5,812 nucleotides of DNA, from positions 1-5,812 of the forward strand of contig DHWI01000001.1 of assembly GCA_002413095.1 (NCBI GenBank). The letters are read 5' to 3'. The notes below the pieces were generated by a model. It did not search any database. It worked only from the letters and a program-made list of their open reading frames with translations, and was not told where the DNA came from. Each line of letters starts with the position of its first letter. Position 1 is the first letter of the stretch. The DNA comes from Thermoleophilia bacterium UBA5186 (GTDB lineage: Bacteria > Actinomycetota > Thermoleophilia > Gaiellales > Gaiellaceae). Both the position numbers and the translations under genes were made by a program. Below, in pieces: positions 1 through 5,366 of the stretch.

Positions 1-851
1 CCGACGAGCGCCACGATTTCGCCGCGGCCGACCGCGAGGCTCGTCCCCCCGACACGGCCGTCATAGGCAGCGCCGTCGAGCAGGCAGACCACGTCCGCGG
101 ACGCTGGCTCGTTCGGCGCCGCGGGAACGCGCGGCAGAAACGCCGGCCGGTGCGCGCGAAGCCAGTCGAGCGCCTCGTCCACGGGCGCGTCCAGCTCCAA
201 CCGCCCGCCGTCGAGGAAGAGCACGCGCTCAGCCCACTCGAGCGCGCGCGCCGGCCGCTGCTCTGCGCAGACGACTGCGCACGGAAGCTCGCCGAGCAGC
301 TCGAAGAACGCCGTCGCGCCGGCCGGGTCGAGCTGGGACGTCGGCTCGTCGAGGAGGAGCAGGCGAGGCGCGAGCGCGAGCGCCGCCGCGAGGCAGACCC
401 GCTGCAGCTCGCCACCCGAAAGCTCGGACGTCCGCCGCTCGACGAGGTGCTCGGCGCCGACCGACGCGAGCGCCTGGCGCACGAGCCTGGCGATCGCGTC
501 CGGCGGCGTCCCGAGGTTCTCCAGGCCGAACGCCACCTCGGCCTCGACCCGAGTCATGACGACCTGGTCCTCCGGATCCTGGAACACGCACGCGACGGTT
601 CCGGCGAGATTGGCCGGGCGCTCGCGGCGTGTGTCGCGGCCGTCGACCTCCACGCGGCCCGCGAACCGACCCCCGTGGAAGTGCGGGACGAGCCCCGCCA
701 GCGCCCGGAGCAGCGTCGACTTGCCCGACCCGGACCCGCCCAGGACGGCCACCCGTTCACCAGGCTCGAGGCGGAGCGAGACGTCGTGAAGCGTGTCCGT
801 CTCAGCGCCGGGGTACGAGAACGTCAACCGGTCGATGCGCGCTAGAGCCAC
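1..851 (-). CDS. ecfA: ECF transporter ATPase, apparently a fused double ATPase; 3' part beyond left edge
   Basis: ATP-hydrolysing subunit of an energy-coupling factor (ECF) vitamin/metal importer, acting at the cytoplasmic face with EcfT. I translated 283 codons from a GTG at 851-849. Visible motifs: Walker A GGSGSGKST (38-46), Q-loop VFQDPEDQ (89-96), signature LSGGELQR (144-151), Walker B plus catalytic Glu LLLLDEPTS (164-172) and D-loop LD (174-175). The usual H-loop EHR reads EQR (Q198). After a linker (about 220-262) a new domain opens, ending at the window edge in GEIVALVG (277 onward), the approach to a second Walker A. The protein is therefore probably a single-chain EcfA-EcfA' fusion of roughly twice the normal size. 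The GTG lies inside the last codons of ecfT (10-nt overlap), with a weak G-rich run upstream, so translation is probably coupled. A later start would cut into the first beta strand. Family assignment is secure; the fusion is inferred from the partial second domain. Confidence 0.93.
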   Translation of the reverse strand, partial: MALARIDRLTFSYPGAETDTLHDVSLRLEPGERVAVLGGSGSGKSTLLRALAGLVPHFHGGRFAGRVEVDGRDTRRERPANLAGTVACVFQDPEDQVVMTRVEAEVAFGLENLGTPPDAIARLVRQALASVGAEHLVERRTSELSGGELQRVCLAAALALAPRLLLLDEPTSQLDPAGATAFFELLGELPCAVVCAEQRPARALEWAERVLFLDGGRLELDAPVDEALDWLRAHRPAFLPRVPAAPNEPASADVVCLLDGAAYDGRVGGTSLAVGRGEIVALV

Positions 852-1540
852 AGCGCCCCCACGACGATCACGACGATCGCCGCTGCAAGTGCCGCCGCGT
901 CCCAAATTGTGCGCCGAGCCCTCGGCAGTCGCGTCGCAACAGGCCGGCCGTAGCCTCGCGCCTCCATCGCTTCGGCGAGGTTCAGGCCACGCTCGAGCGA
1001 GCCTGCGAGGAGCGGCGAGACGAGAGTCGCCCGCCCGCGCACGCCGGATACGGCGACGCCGCGGCCGCGCAGCGCCTCGAGCATCCCCACAGCGTCACGC
1101 TCGAGCGTCGGCAGCAGGCGCGTCGCAAGCGCGACCACGAGCGTCGAGCGGCGTGCGAACCCCACAGCCTGGACGAGCCGGTCGTGGTCGAGCAGCAGCG
1201 CGTACGCCGTGAACGCAAGCGACACGGCCGCGAGGCGCGAAGCCTGCATCGCAGCCATCGCCAACTCCTCGCGCGTCACGTCGAGCGAGCCCAGCACCGG
1301 CACGATCGGCCCGGTCCAGAGCACATGGGAGCCGGCGCTCTGGAGGAACGGCGAGAGGACGAGCACGGACCCAGACGTGAGCAGCGCACCCGCGAGGTAC
1401 ACCCAGCGGCGCGGGGTCGCCGCCCGCAGGCAGACGACGAGGAGCAAGAGCGCGATCGCCGCCGGAGCCGCCGTGTGGTCGGCGAGAAGCGCGGCGGCAG
1501 CGAGCGCGCCGAGGAGCGCGGCGGCGGGCGCCGGGCTCAC
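842..1540 (-). CDS. ecfT: ECF transporter transmembrane component EcfT (CbiQ family)
   Basis: Membrane scaffold of an ECF importer that couples ATPase movement to the substrate-binding S component. The 232-residue product has hydrophobic segments at about 5-24, 26-40, 47-68, 100-118 and 214-232. It carries the two cytosolic coupling motifs that bind the ATPase grooves: ALRGRG (156-161, where the typical first motif is ARG) and AMEARGYG (191-198). The start is GTG at 1540-1538, overlapping the stop of the upstream lipoprotein gene as GTGA, with a GAGGG Shine-Dalgarno 6 nt upstream (1547-1551). The frame remains open further upstream (to 1858), but that part is the lipoprotein gene read in another frame and lacks EcfT character. 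The gene is followed directly by the ATPase gene, the standard T-A arrangement. Substrate cannot be read from EcfT; the cobalamin riboswitch upstream suggests a corrinoid or cobalt. Confidence 0.93.
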   Translation of the reverse strand: MSPAPAAALLGALAAAALLADHTAAPAAIALLLLVVCLRAATPRRWVYLAGALLTSGSVLVLSPFLQSAGSHVLWTGPIVPVLGSLDVTREELAMAAMQASRLAAVSLAFTAYALLLDHDRLVQAVGFARRSTLVVALATRLLPTLERDAVGMLEALRGRGVAVSGVRGRATLVSPLLAGSLERGLNLAEAMEARGYGRPVATRLPRARRTIWDAAALAAAIVVIVVGALWL

Positions 1541-2190
1541 GGCAAACCCTCGTAGCGAAAGCGAGCGAGCTTCGGGTTGCGGGCGAGCCGGATGGCGTCG
1601 GCGGTGCTGATCGTGAAGACGACCTTCCCCGACGCGTTGCGCACGCCGTGGAAGACGAGCGGCCTCGAGACGACGAACACCCGGTGACGGCCTCGGCTGC
1701 CGTGGGCGTGCAGCGACCGGGCCAAAGCGCGCGCCGCCTTCCTCGCGCCGGGATCGCCCGCCACGACGAGGACGTTGCCGTCCACCGGCTTCGGCCAAGC
1801 GCCGACGACGACCGGGACGCTCATCTGACCGTTCGCCCAGCTCCGGAGGTCCCACCACTCGACGTCCCCGGCCCGCAGACGCACCTCGGCAGCGCTGCGA
1901 TCGGCCTCGATCCCGTTCACGAAGTAGAACCAGTCGCGGCGCCCTGACAGGCTGCCCTCGGCCCCGCCGATCGCTTGCACGAAGCGCCCGCCGTAGCGAG
2001 TCTTGACGTCCGCGACGCGATCGAGGGCCTGCATCGCCGTCAGGCCTGCGGGAACGGTGTGCACGCTCACGACGTGCTGTCCGCGGTCGCGGGTGATCCA
2101 GACCTGCGCCGTTCCTCCTCCGCCGCCGGCGGCGTCGCAGCCGGCCGAGAGGACGGCGGCGGCGCAGACGGCGAGGACTCTGAGCTTCAC
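1537..2190 (-). CDS. DUF4430 (transcobalamin C-terminal-like) lipoprotein
   Basis: Exported lipoprotein of 217 residues. A short signal peptide ends in a lipobox LSAGC (14-18), so Cys18 would be lipidated and the protein anchored on the outer face of the membrane. Glycine-rich residues 22-26 form a tether. A DUF4430-like domain covers about 38-117: TAMQALDRVAD (51-61), then RDWFYFVNGI (85-94) and LRAGDVEWWDL (105-115), the W-x-[YF]-x-VNG and L-x-x-GD-x-x-W hallmarks of the family. In animal transcobalamin and intrinsic factor this fold contacts the upper face of cobalamin. Residues about 124-217 form a second segment that I do not recognise (VPVVVGAWPKP, 125-135, then an alpha/beta-looking stretch). 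The GTG start at 2190-2188 overlaps the upstream DUF4430 gene stop as GTGA, with little Shine-Dalgarno, suggesting translational coupling. A role as surface corrinoid-capture protein for the adjacent ECF transporter is an inference from domain and riboswitch context. Confidence 0.88.
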   Translation of the reverse strand: MKLRVLAVCAAAVLSAGCDAAGGGGGTAQVWITRDRGQHVVSVHTVPAGLTAMQALDRVADVKTRYGGRFVQAIGGAEGSLSGRRDWFYFVNGIEADRSAAEVRLRAGDVEWWDLRSWANGQMSVPVVVGAWPKPVDGNVLVVAGDPGARKAARALARSLHAHGSRGRHRVFVVSRPLVFHGVRNASGKVVFTISTADAIRLARNPKLARFRYEGLP

Positions 2191-2792
2191 CTGACCGCTT
2201 GCGAGCGGATCGACCCGGCGCGAATCGCCCGGACGAGCCCGTGCGGGCGCTTCACGCAGGCGCGCCCGTGCGACGTTCCGATCTTCCGCGGGCCGATCGA
2301 CAGGATCGACCCGGCCGCGCGCGTTCGCTTGCCCTGGTCGTCCTGCTGCCAGACCTGGTAGCAGTTGCTCCCGACGCGGCGGAGGTCGAGTGTCATCGGC
2401 CCGGTCCCGCTCGCGTCGAACTCGGCGTAGTACCAGAGCACCGTGTCCCCGTTCTTCAGCTGGACGGCATCCGCGCCGACCGGCGGGAGCGCGCCGTTCA
2501 CCTTGAAGACCCAGCCCGCGTTGCCGGCGGCCGGGTAGCGCCCGATCTGGTCGACGTAGTTGCCGAAGGACGCGTTGCGGACGTGGTAGTAGAACTCGCC
2601 GATCGCGCTCGCCGTCTCGAGCGCATCGAGAGCCGTTGCGGGTACGGCGATGATCGGCTGAGCCGCGCCGTAGATGGTCGTCGTCTTGCCCTCGACGCGG
2701 ACGTGCACGTCAACGGCGAACGCGGCCGGGGCCGGGGCCGCGAGGAGTGCCACGAAGATCGTGGCGATGAGTACGCGAGAACGGTGAAGCAA
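2187..2792 (-). CDS. Secreted DUF4430 (transcobalamin C-terminal-like) protein, first gene after B12 riboswitch
   Basis: Predicted 201-residue exported protein. The signal peptide is residues 1-26: HRSR n-region, hydrophobic core LIATIFVALLAAP, and cleavage likely after AFA (24-26). There is no lipobox cysteine. A DUF4430-like domain covers about 28-137, with GWVFKVNGALPPVG (93-106) and LKNGDTVLWYYAEF (112-125), close to the family pattern W-x-[YF]-K-VNG...L-x-x-GD-x-V-x-W-x-Y. The C-terminal part (138-201) is basic and contains two cysteines (C144, C179) that could pair. The start chosen is TTG at 2792-2790, 5 nt after GGAGG (2798-2802) and followed at once by a normal signal peptide. The frame is open up to 2969, but those extra 59 codons are the cobalamin riboswitch. 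It is paralogous to the downstream lipoprotein and overlaps it by 4 nt. Corrinoid binding outside the cell is a reasonable inference, not shown by the sequence. Confidence 0.88.
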   Translation of the reverse strand: MLHRSRVLIATIFVALLAAPAPAAFAVDVHVRVEGKTTTIYGAAQPIIAVPATALDALETASAIGEFYYHVRNASFGNYVDQIGRYPAAGNAGWVFKVNGALPPVGADAVQLKNGDTVLWYYAEFDASGTGPMTLDLRRVGSNCYQVWQQDDQGKRTRAAGSILSIGPRKIGTSHGRACVKRPHGLVRAIRAGSIRSQAVR

Positions 2793-2819
2793 CGAATCCT
2801 CCCTTCCGCGAGGGGTTCG
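2793..2819 (-). promoter_or_regulatory. Shine-Dalgarno-sequestering hairpin, expression platform of the B12 riboswitch
   Basis: On the minus strand CGAA (2819-2816) pairs with TTCG (2796-2793), and CCTC (2813-2810) pairs with GAGG (2801-2798), leaving a CC/A internal bulge and an 8-nt loop (2809-2802). The 3' arm contains the Shine-Dalgarno and ends one base before the TTG start at 2792. There is no U-tract, so control of translation rather than termination is indicated. Loop bases GAAG (2806-2803) could pair with CTTC (2884-2881) in the loop next to the conserved CACTG of the aptamer, as the L5-L13 kissing interaction of this class would require. The stem is seen in the sequence; the kissing contact is inferred and only 4 bp long. 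Confidence 0.6.
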
Positions 2820-2826
2820 AGTTCTC

Positions 2827-2970
2827 GGCGAACGGCAGGTCTTCTGACTCGGGGCTCCCTCTCGCGCCGCCTTCCCAGCCGAAGCCAGTGGCTTGCGTGG
2901 CGCGGGAGCAACTCCCCTTACAGCGGCGGGACCGTCCCGGACTTGCACCGGAGTTCCCTTACCGCTCACC
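2827..2970 (-). ncRNA. Cobalamin (B12) riboswitch aptamer
   Basis: Minus-strand leader with all main conserved blocks of the cobalamin riboswitch, in order. GGGAA is at 2958-2954; CCGGTGCAAGTCCGG is at 2951-2937; CCCGCCGCTGTAA is at 2930-2918. GCCACTGG is at 2892-2885; GGGAAGGC is at 2876-2869; the B12 box AGTCAGAAGACCTGCC is at 2849-2834. The ends close into a 9-bp P1 helix, GGTGAGCGG (2970-2962) with CCGTTCGCC (2835-2827), including two G-U pairs. A variable hairpin GGGAG-TTG-CTCCC sits at 2916-2904. Binding of a cobalamin would be expected to lower expression of the operon downstream by occluding the ribosome site of the first gene. The next gene starts 34 nt beyond the aptamer. Confidence 0.96.
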
Positions 2971-2984
2971 GGGTATGTGGAGCG

Positions 2985-2994
2985 AGCCTAGCAT
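2985..2994. promoter_or_regulatory. Possible overlapping divergent -10 elements
   Basis: Between the riboswitch 5' end and the VanZ start there are only 30 nt. On the plus strand TAGCAT (2989-2994) lies 6 nt before the GTG at 3001, the spacing expected for a leaderless transcript; no Shine-Dalgarno at normal distance precedes that GTG. On the minus strand TAGGCT (2990-2985) would start transcription near 2978, just before the riboswitch. I see no good -35 hexamer for either, so this is tentative. Confidence 0.25.
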
Positions 2995-3000
2995 CCCAGC

Positions 3001-3351
3001 GTGACGCGTTCCCGCACGCTTGCGCTCTGGCTCCCGGTCGTCGCCTGGGCGGCGGTGATCTTCACGCTCTCGTCGATCCCGAACCTCAGCACGGGGCTCG
3101 GAACCTGGGATCTCGTGCTGCGCAAGCTCGCCCACGCGACCGAGTACGGGATCCTCGGCGCGTTGCTCCTGCGCGCGCTCGGCCGCCCCGGCCCGGCGGC
3201 GCTCGCGGCGATCGCGTACGCCGCGAGCGATGAGGTGCACCAACATTTCGTCCGGGGCCGGCACGCGGCTCCGCTCGACGTGGCGATCGACGCCGCAGGC
3301 GTGCTCGTCGGGATCGCGATCTACCGTCGGACGCGTCAGTACCATCCATGA
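3001..3351 (+). CDS. VanZ-family small membrane protein
   Basis: A 116-residue membrane protein of the VanZ-like family (named after the teicoplanin-resistance accessory protein; the biochemical role of most members is unknown). Hydrophobic segments lie at about 7-26, 48-60, 64-76 and 93-108. The family signature residues are present: KLAHATEYGILG (42-53), SDEVHQHFVRGR (76-87) and DVAIDAAG (93-100). Members of this size usually consist of the domain alone, as here. The start is GTG at 3001; no clear Shine-Dalgarno is seen, so the mRNA may be leaderless. Its stop overlaps the start of the next gene as ATGA, indicating a two-gene unit. It is divergent from the B12 operon and no functional link to it is evident. 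Resistance should not be inferred from the family name. Confidence 0.9.
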   Translation: MTRSRTLALWLPVVAWAAVIFTLSSIPNLSTGLGTWDLVLRKLAHATEYGILGALLLRALGRPGPAALAAIAYAASDEVHQHFVRGRHAAPLDVAIDAAGVLVGIAIYRRTRQYHP

Positions 3352-3575
3352 GCGTGGAGCGAAAGCCCCTCGACGACCGCCAGCTCGACGCCCTCCTCGA
3401 GCGACTCGACGCCCTGACCGCCGAGGTGCGCGGGATCAACCGCAAACTCGACACGCAGGAAGGCCTCCTACGCGTCGCCCGCGAGCTCTCGACGCTCACC
3501 GAGTCACTGCAGGCGCTCGCCTACGCCGCGCTCGGCCAGCAGTCGCCTCAGGTCCGCAGACGCCGCTCAGGCTGA
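3348..3575 (+). CDS. Small predicted coiled-coil protein of unknown function
   Basis: A 75-residue hydrophilic protein that I do not recognise. Residues about 8-62 show leucine/hydrophobic heptad spacing (for example LDALLERLDALTAEV, 13-27, and LLRVARELSTLTESL, 40-54), suggesting a helical hairpin or a coiled coil. The C-terminus is arginine-rich (RRRRSG). There is no signal peptide or membrane segment. The ATG at 3348 overlaps the VanZ gene stop (ATGA), which supports real translation by coupling, as no separate Shine-Dalgarno is visible. Coding potential is supported by the overlap and amphipathic pattern only; function is unknown. Confidence 0.7.
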   Translation: MSVERKPLDDRQLDALLERLDALTAEVRGINRKLDTQEGLLRVARELSTLTESLQALAYAALGQQSPQVRRRRSG

Positions 3576-3578
3576 CTT

Positions 3579-3595
3579 AGTAACAGACTGTTACT
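3579..3595. repeat. Perfect inverted repeat AGTAACAG-A-CTGTTACT in a convergent gap
   Basis: Two perfect 8-bp arms flank a single central A, in the 39-nt space between the convergent small coiled-coil gene and the sugar dehydrogenase gene. The motif is AT-rich in a strongly GC-rich region. As RNA it could form only a 6-bp, weak stem with a 5-nt loop and has no adjacent U-run on either strand, so it is a poor intrinsic terminator. The spacing resembles operators of dimeric helix-turn-helix repressors, but no promoter is evident beside it. Confidence 0.6.
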
Positions 3596-3614
3596 TGGGA
3601 AGTTCGGAAAAGCG

Positions 3615-4700
3615 CTACGGCGCGAGCTTGTAGATCGTGCCGCTGCCTGAGACCGCATAGAGCTCGCCGCGCGCGTCCTCGCCCCACGAGGTGAGGGTGC
3701 TGACGCGGAGGCTCTCCTGACGCAAGTCGGTCGCCGCCCCACCGGAGACCCGCAGGCTCCAGATCCGGCCGCTGCAGTAGTCGCCGTAGAAGTAGCGCCC
3801 TTGCGCCGCCGCGACCGAGGCGCCGCGATAGACGTATCCGCCCGTGACCGAGCAGCCCTGGCTGTGCGAGTACTCACCGATCGGCATCACCAGCTTCCCG
3901 GGGCCGGAAGGCTGCTGGCCCTGCTGATAGCGATGCGTGCCCTCGAAGACGCGCCAACCGTAGTTCTCGAGGCCCGGGCTCGAGCGTGGCGTGTAGTCGA
4001 TCTCCTCCCACGCGTTCTGGCCCACGTCGCCGATGTAGAGGTCGCCGCCACGCCGGTCGAACGAGAAGCGCCACGGATTGCGGAGCCCGTAGCCCGCGAT
4101 CTGGACGACCGGCCGCTTCGTGTTCACGTTGATCCGCAGGAGCTTCCCGAGGCGGCTGCTCAGGTTTTGGGCTCGGTTCTCCGGATCGCCACCCGAGCCG
4201 CCGTCGCCCATGCCGACGTACAACCACCCGTCGGGCCCGAACTGGAGCTGACCGCCGTTGTGGTTGGAGTACGGCTGCTTGACGAAGAGGAGCTGCCGAC
4301 CACTCGGCGACGCGACGCCGTTCCGCGAGCGGAGCTCGACGACGCGCGTGTCGCCGTTCACGTCCGTGTAGTCCACGTAGAGCTTGTGGTTCTTCGCGTA
4401 GCTCGGATGGAAGGCGACGGAGAGGAGCCCTTGCTCGCCGCCGCTCTTGACCTTCGAGCGGATGTCGAGAAACGGCCGGGCGCTGAGCTTTCCGTTCGTC
4501 GCCACCCGGATTCGTCCCGGCTGCTCGACGACGTAGACGCTGTTCGGCTGGCTCTTCGTCGCGGTCAGGTAGAGCGGCGCGTCGAGACCCGACAGGAAGG
4601 GCCTCAGCGTCAGCGACGAGCGCTCGCGCGCTGCACCCGAGATCGGCACGACGAGCAGCGCGCCGAGCGCGAGCAAGCAGAGCAGACGAAGGCTTCGCAA
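3615..4700 (-). CDS. Exported PQQ-dependent glucose/sorbosone dehydrogenase-family beta-propeller protein
   Basis: A 361-residue extracytoplasmic protein of the soluble glucose/sorbosone dehydrogenase family (relatives: YliI/Asd aldose sugar dehydrogenase), which oxidise sugars with PQQ. The signal peptide is about 1-24 (RSLR, then LLCLLALGALLVV, cleavage near SGAA). Propeller-blade features follow: VYVVEQPGRIRV (55-66), GEQGLLSVAFHP (88-99), NHNGGQLQFGPDGWLYVGMG (146-165), GLRNPWRFSFD (205-215), LYIGDVGQNAWEEID (221-235) and GDYCSGRIW (306-314). H147 matches the catalytic-base position of the family and R207 the PQQ-contact arginine. C283 and C309 are a plausible disulfide pair. The TTG at 4700 is the first possible start, because the in-frame codon at 4704-4706 is the TrkA gene stop. 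It lies 3 nt after that gene, so co-transcription is likely, although a link between sugar oxidation and potassium control is not obvious. The actual substrate and cofactor use are not determined. Confidence 0.92.
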   Translation of the reverse strand: MRSLRLLCLLALGALLVVPISGAARERSSLTLRPFLSGLDAPLYLTATKSQPNSVYVVEQPGRIRVATNGKLSARPFLDIRSKVKSGGEQGLLSVAFHPSYAKNHKLYVDYTDVNGDTRVVELRSRNGVASPSGRQLLFVKQPYSNHNGGQLQFGPDGWLYVGMGDGGSGGDPENRAQNLSSRLGKLLRINVNTKRPVVQIAGYGLRNPWRFSFDRRGGDLYIGDVGQNAWEEIDYTPRSSPGLENYGWRVFEGTHRYQQGQQPSGPGKLVMPIGEYSHSQGCSVTGGYVYRGASVAAAQGRYFYGDYCSGRIWSLRVSGGAATDLRQESLRVSTLTSWGEDARGELYAVSGSGTIYKLAP

Positions 4701-4703
4701 GCC

Positions 4704-5366
4704 TCAGCTCTGCAAGAGGACGCGCCGCAGCTCGTCCTCCTTGCCGGGCTGCAGGACCGCGAGGACTTGGTCTCCCTCGTGCAGCTCGGTCGAGCCCACC
4801 GCGATCTCCGACTGGCCGTTCCGCATCACCGAGATCAGCCGCGCCCCCTCCGGCAGCGGCAGCCTCTCGACCTTCTTGCCGACCGACGGAGCGCCCTTCG
4901 GGATCTGCACCTCGACGATCTCGAGGTTCTCCTTGCGCAGCTCGAGCAGGTGGATCAGGTCGTGCTCCGGCACCTCGTGCTCGACCAGGCCGAGGATGTT
5001 GGAGACCGCGCACACGGTCTGCTGGATTCCGAGCAGGTCGAAGTGCGGCTGGTTGCGGGGATCGTTCACGCGCGCGACGACCTTGTCGACGCCGTACTTG
5101 TCACGGGCAAGTTGGCAGATGACCATGTTGTCCTCGTCGTCGCCCGTGAGCGCGAGGACGAGGTCCGGCGGCCGGCCGATTCCAGCGCGCTCGAGGACAT
5201 ACAGCTCGGTCGCGTCGCCGTTCATGACCATGTGTTCGAACTCTTCCTCGAGCCGGTCGAAGCGGTCGCGGCGCTGCTCGATCAGCGTGACTTCGTGGCC
5301 CTTGCGCAGCAGAGAGCGCATGACGCTCGAGCCGACCTTCCCGCCGCCTGCGATCAGGACGTACAT
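4704..5366 (-). CDS. trkA: TrkA-family potassium uptake regulator with RCK_N and RCK_C domains
   Basis: Cytoplasmic NAD(H)/nucleotide-binding gating subunit for a Trk/Ktr-type or related potassium transporter, 220 residues. The N-terminal Rossmann (RCK_N) domain has GGGKVG (7-12), the acidic E30 at the end of beta-2, and the stretch DLVLALTGDDEDNMVICQLA (68-87). A C-terminal RCK_C (TrkA-C) domain lies at about 147-220 (VEVQIPKGAPSVGKKV, then LHEGDQVLAVL). This one-N-one-C size matches mycobacterial CeoC and similar proteins, and is half of the duplicated E. coli TrkA. The ATG start at 5366-5364 shares one base with the stop of the upstream TrkA-N gene (TGATG), with AGGAGG 10 nt upstream (5377-5382). 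A longer in-frame reading to 5726 is the upstream gene in another frame. The membrane partner is not in the window. Confidence 0.94.
   Translation of the reverse strand: MYVLIAGGGKVGSSVMRSLLRKGHEVTLIEQRRDRFDRLEEEFEHMVMNGDATELYVLERAGIGRPPDLVLALTGDDEDNMVICQLARDKYGVDKVVARVNDPRNQPHFDLLGIQQTVCAVSNILGLVEHEVPEHDLIHLLELRKENLEIVEVQIPKGAPSVGKKVERLPLPEGARLISVMRNGQSEIAVGSTELHEGDQVLAVLQPGKEDELRRVLLQS

Noticed and set aside
229..760. Minus-strand frames of 120 and 68 codons, and a plus-strand frame 150-845, within the ATPase gene
   Set aside because: They are out of frame with, or antisense to, the reading that holds Walker A, signature and Walker B motifs.
629..1555. 308-codon plus-strand open frame
   Set aside because: Antisense to ecfT and the ATPase gene; Arg/Pro/His-rich composition without motifs, a shadow of GC-rich coding sequence.
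842..1858. Longer 338-residue version of EcfT
   Set aside because: The extra N-terminal 106 residues are the lipoprotein gene in another frame; GTG at 1540 has a GAGGG site and begins right at the first membrane segment.
2793..2819. Rho-independent terminator as riboswitch output
   Set aside because: The stem is followed by the start codon and coding sequence rather than by a U-tract; the pairing hides the ribosome site instead.
2199..3233. 344-codon plus-strand open frame
   Set aside because: It is antisense to the secreted DUF4430 gene and the riboswitch, and then overlaps the VanZ gene in another frame. No domain character is visible.
3579..3600. Bidirectional intrinsic terminator
   Set aside because: The stem is AT-rich, only 6 bp can form with a usable loop, and no U-run follows on either strand.
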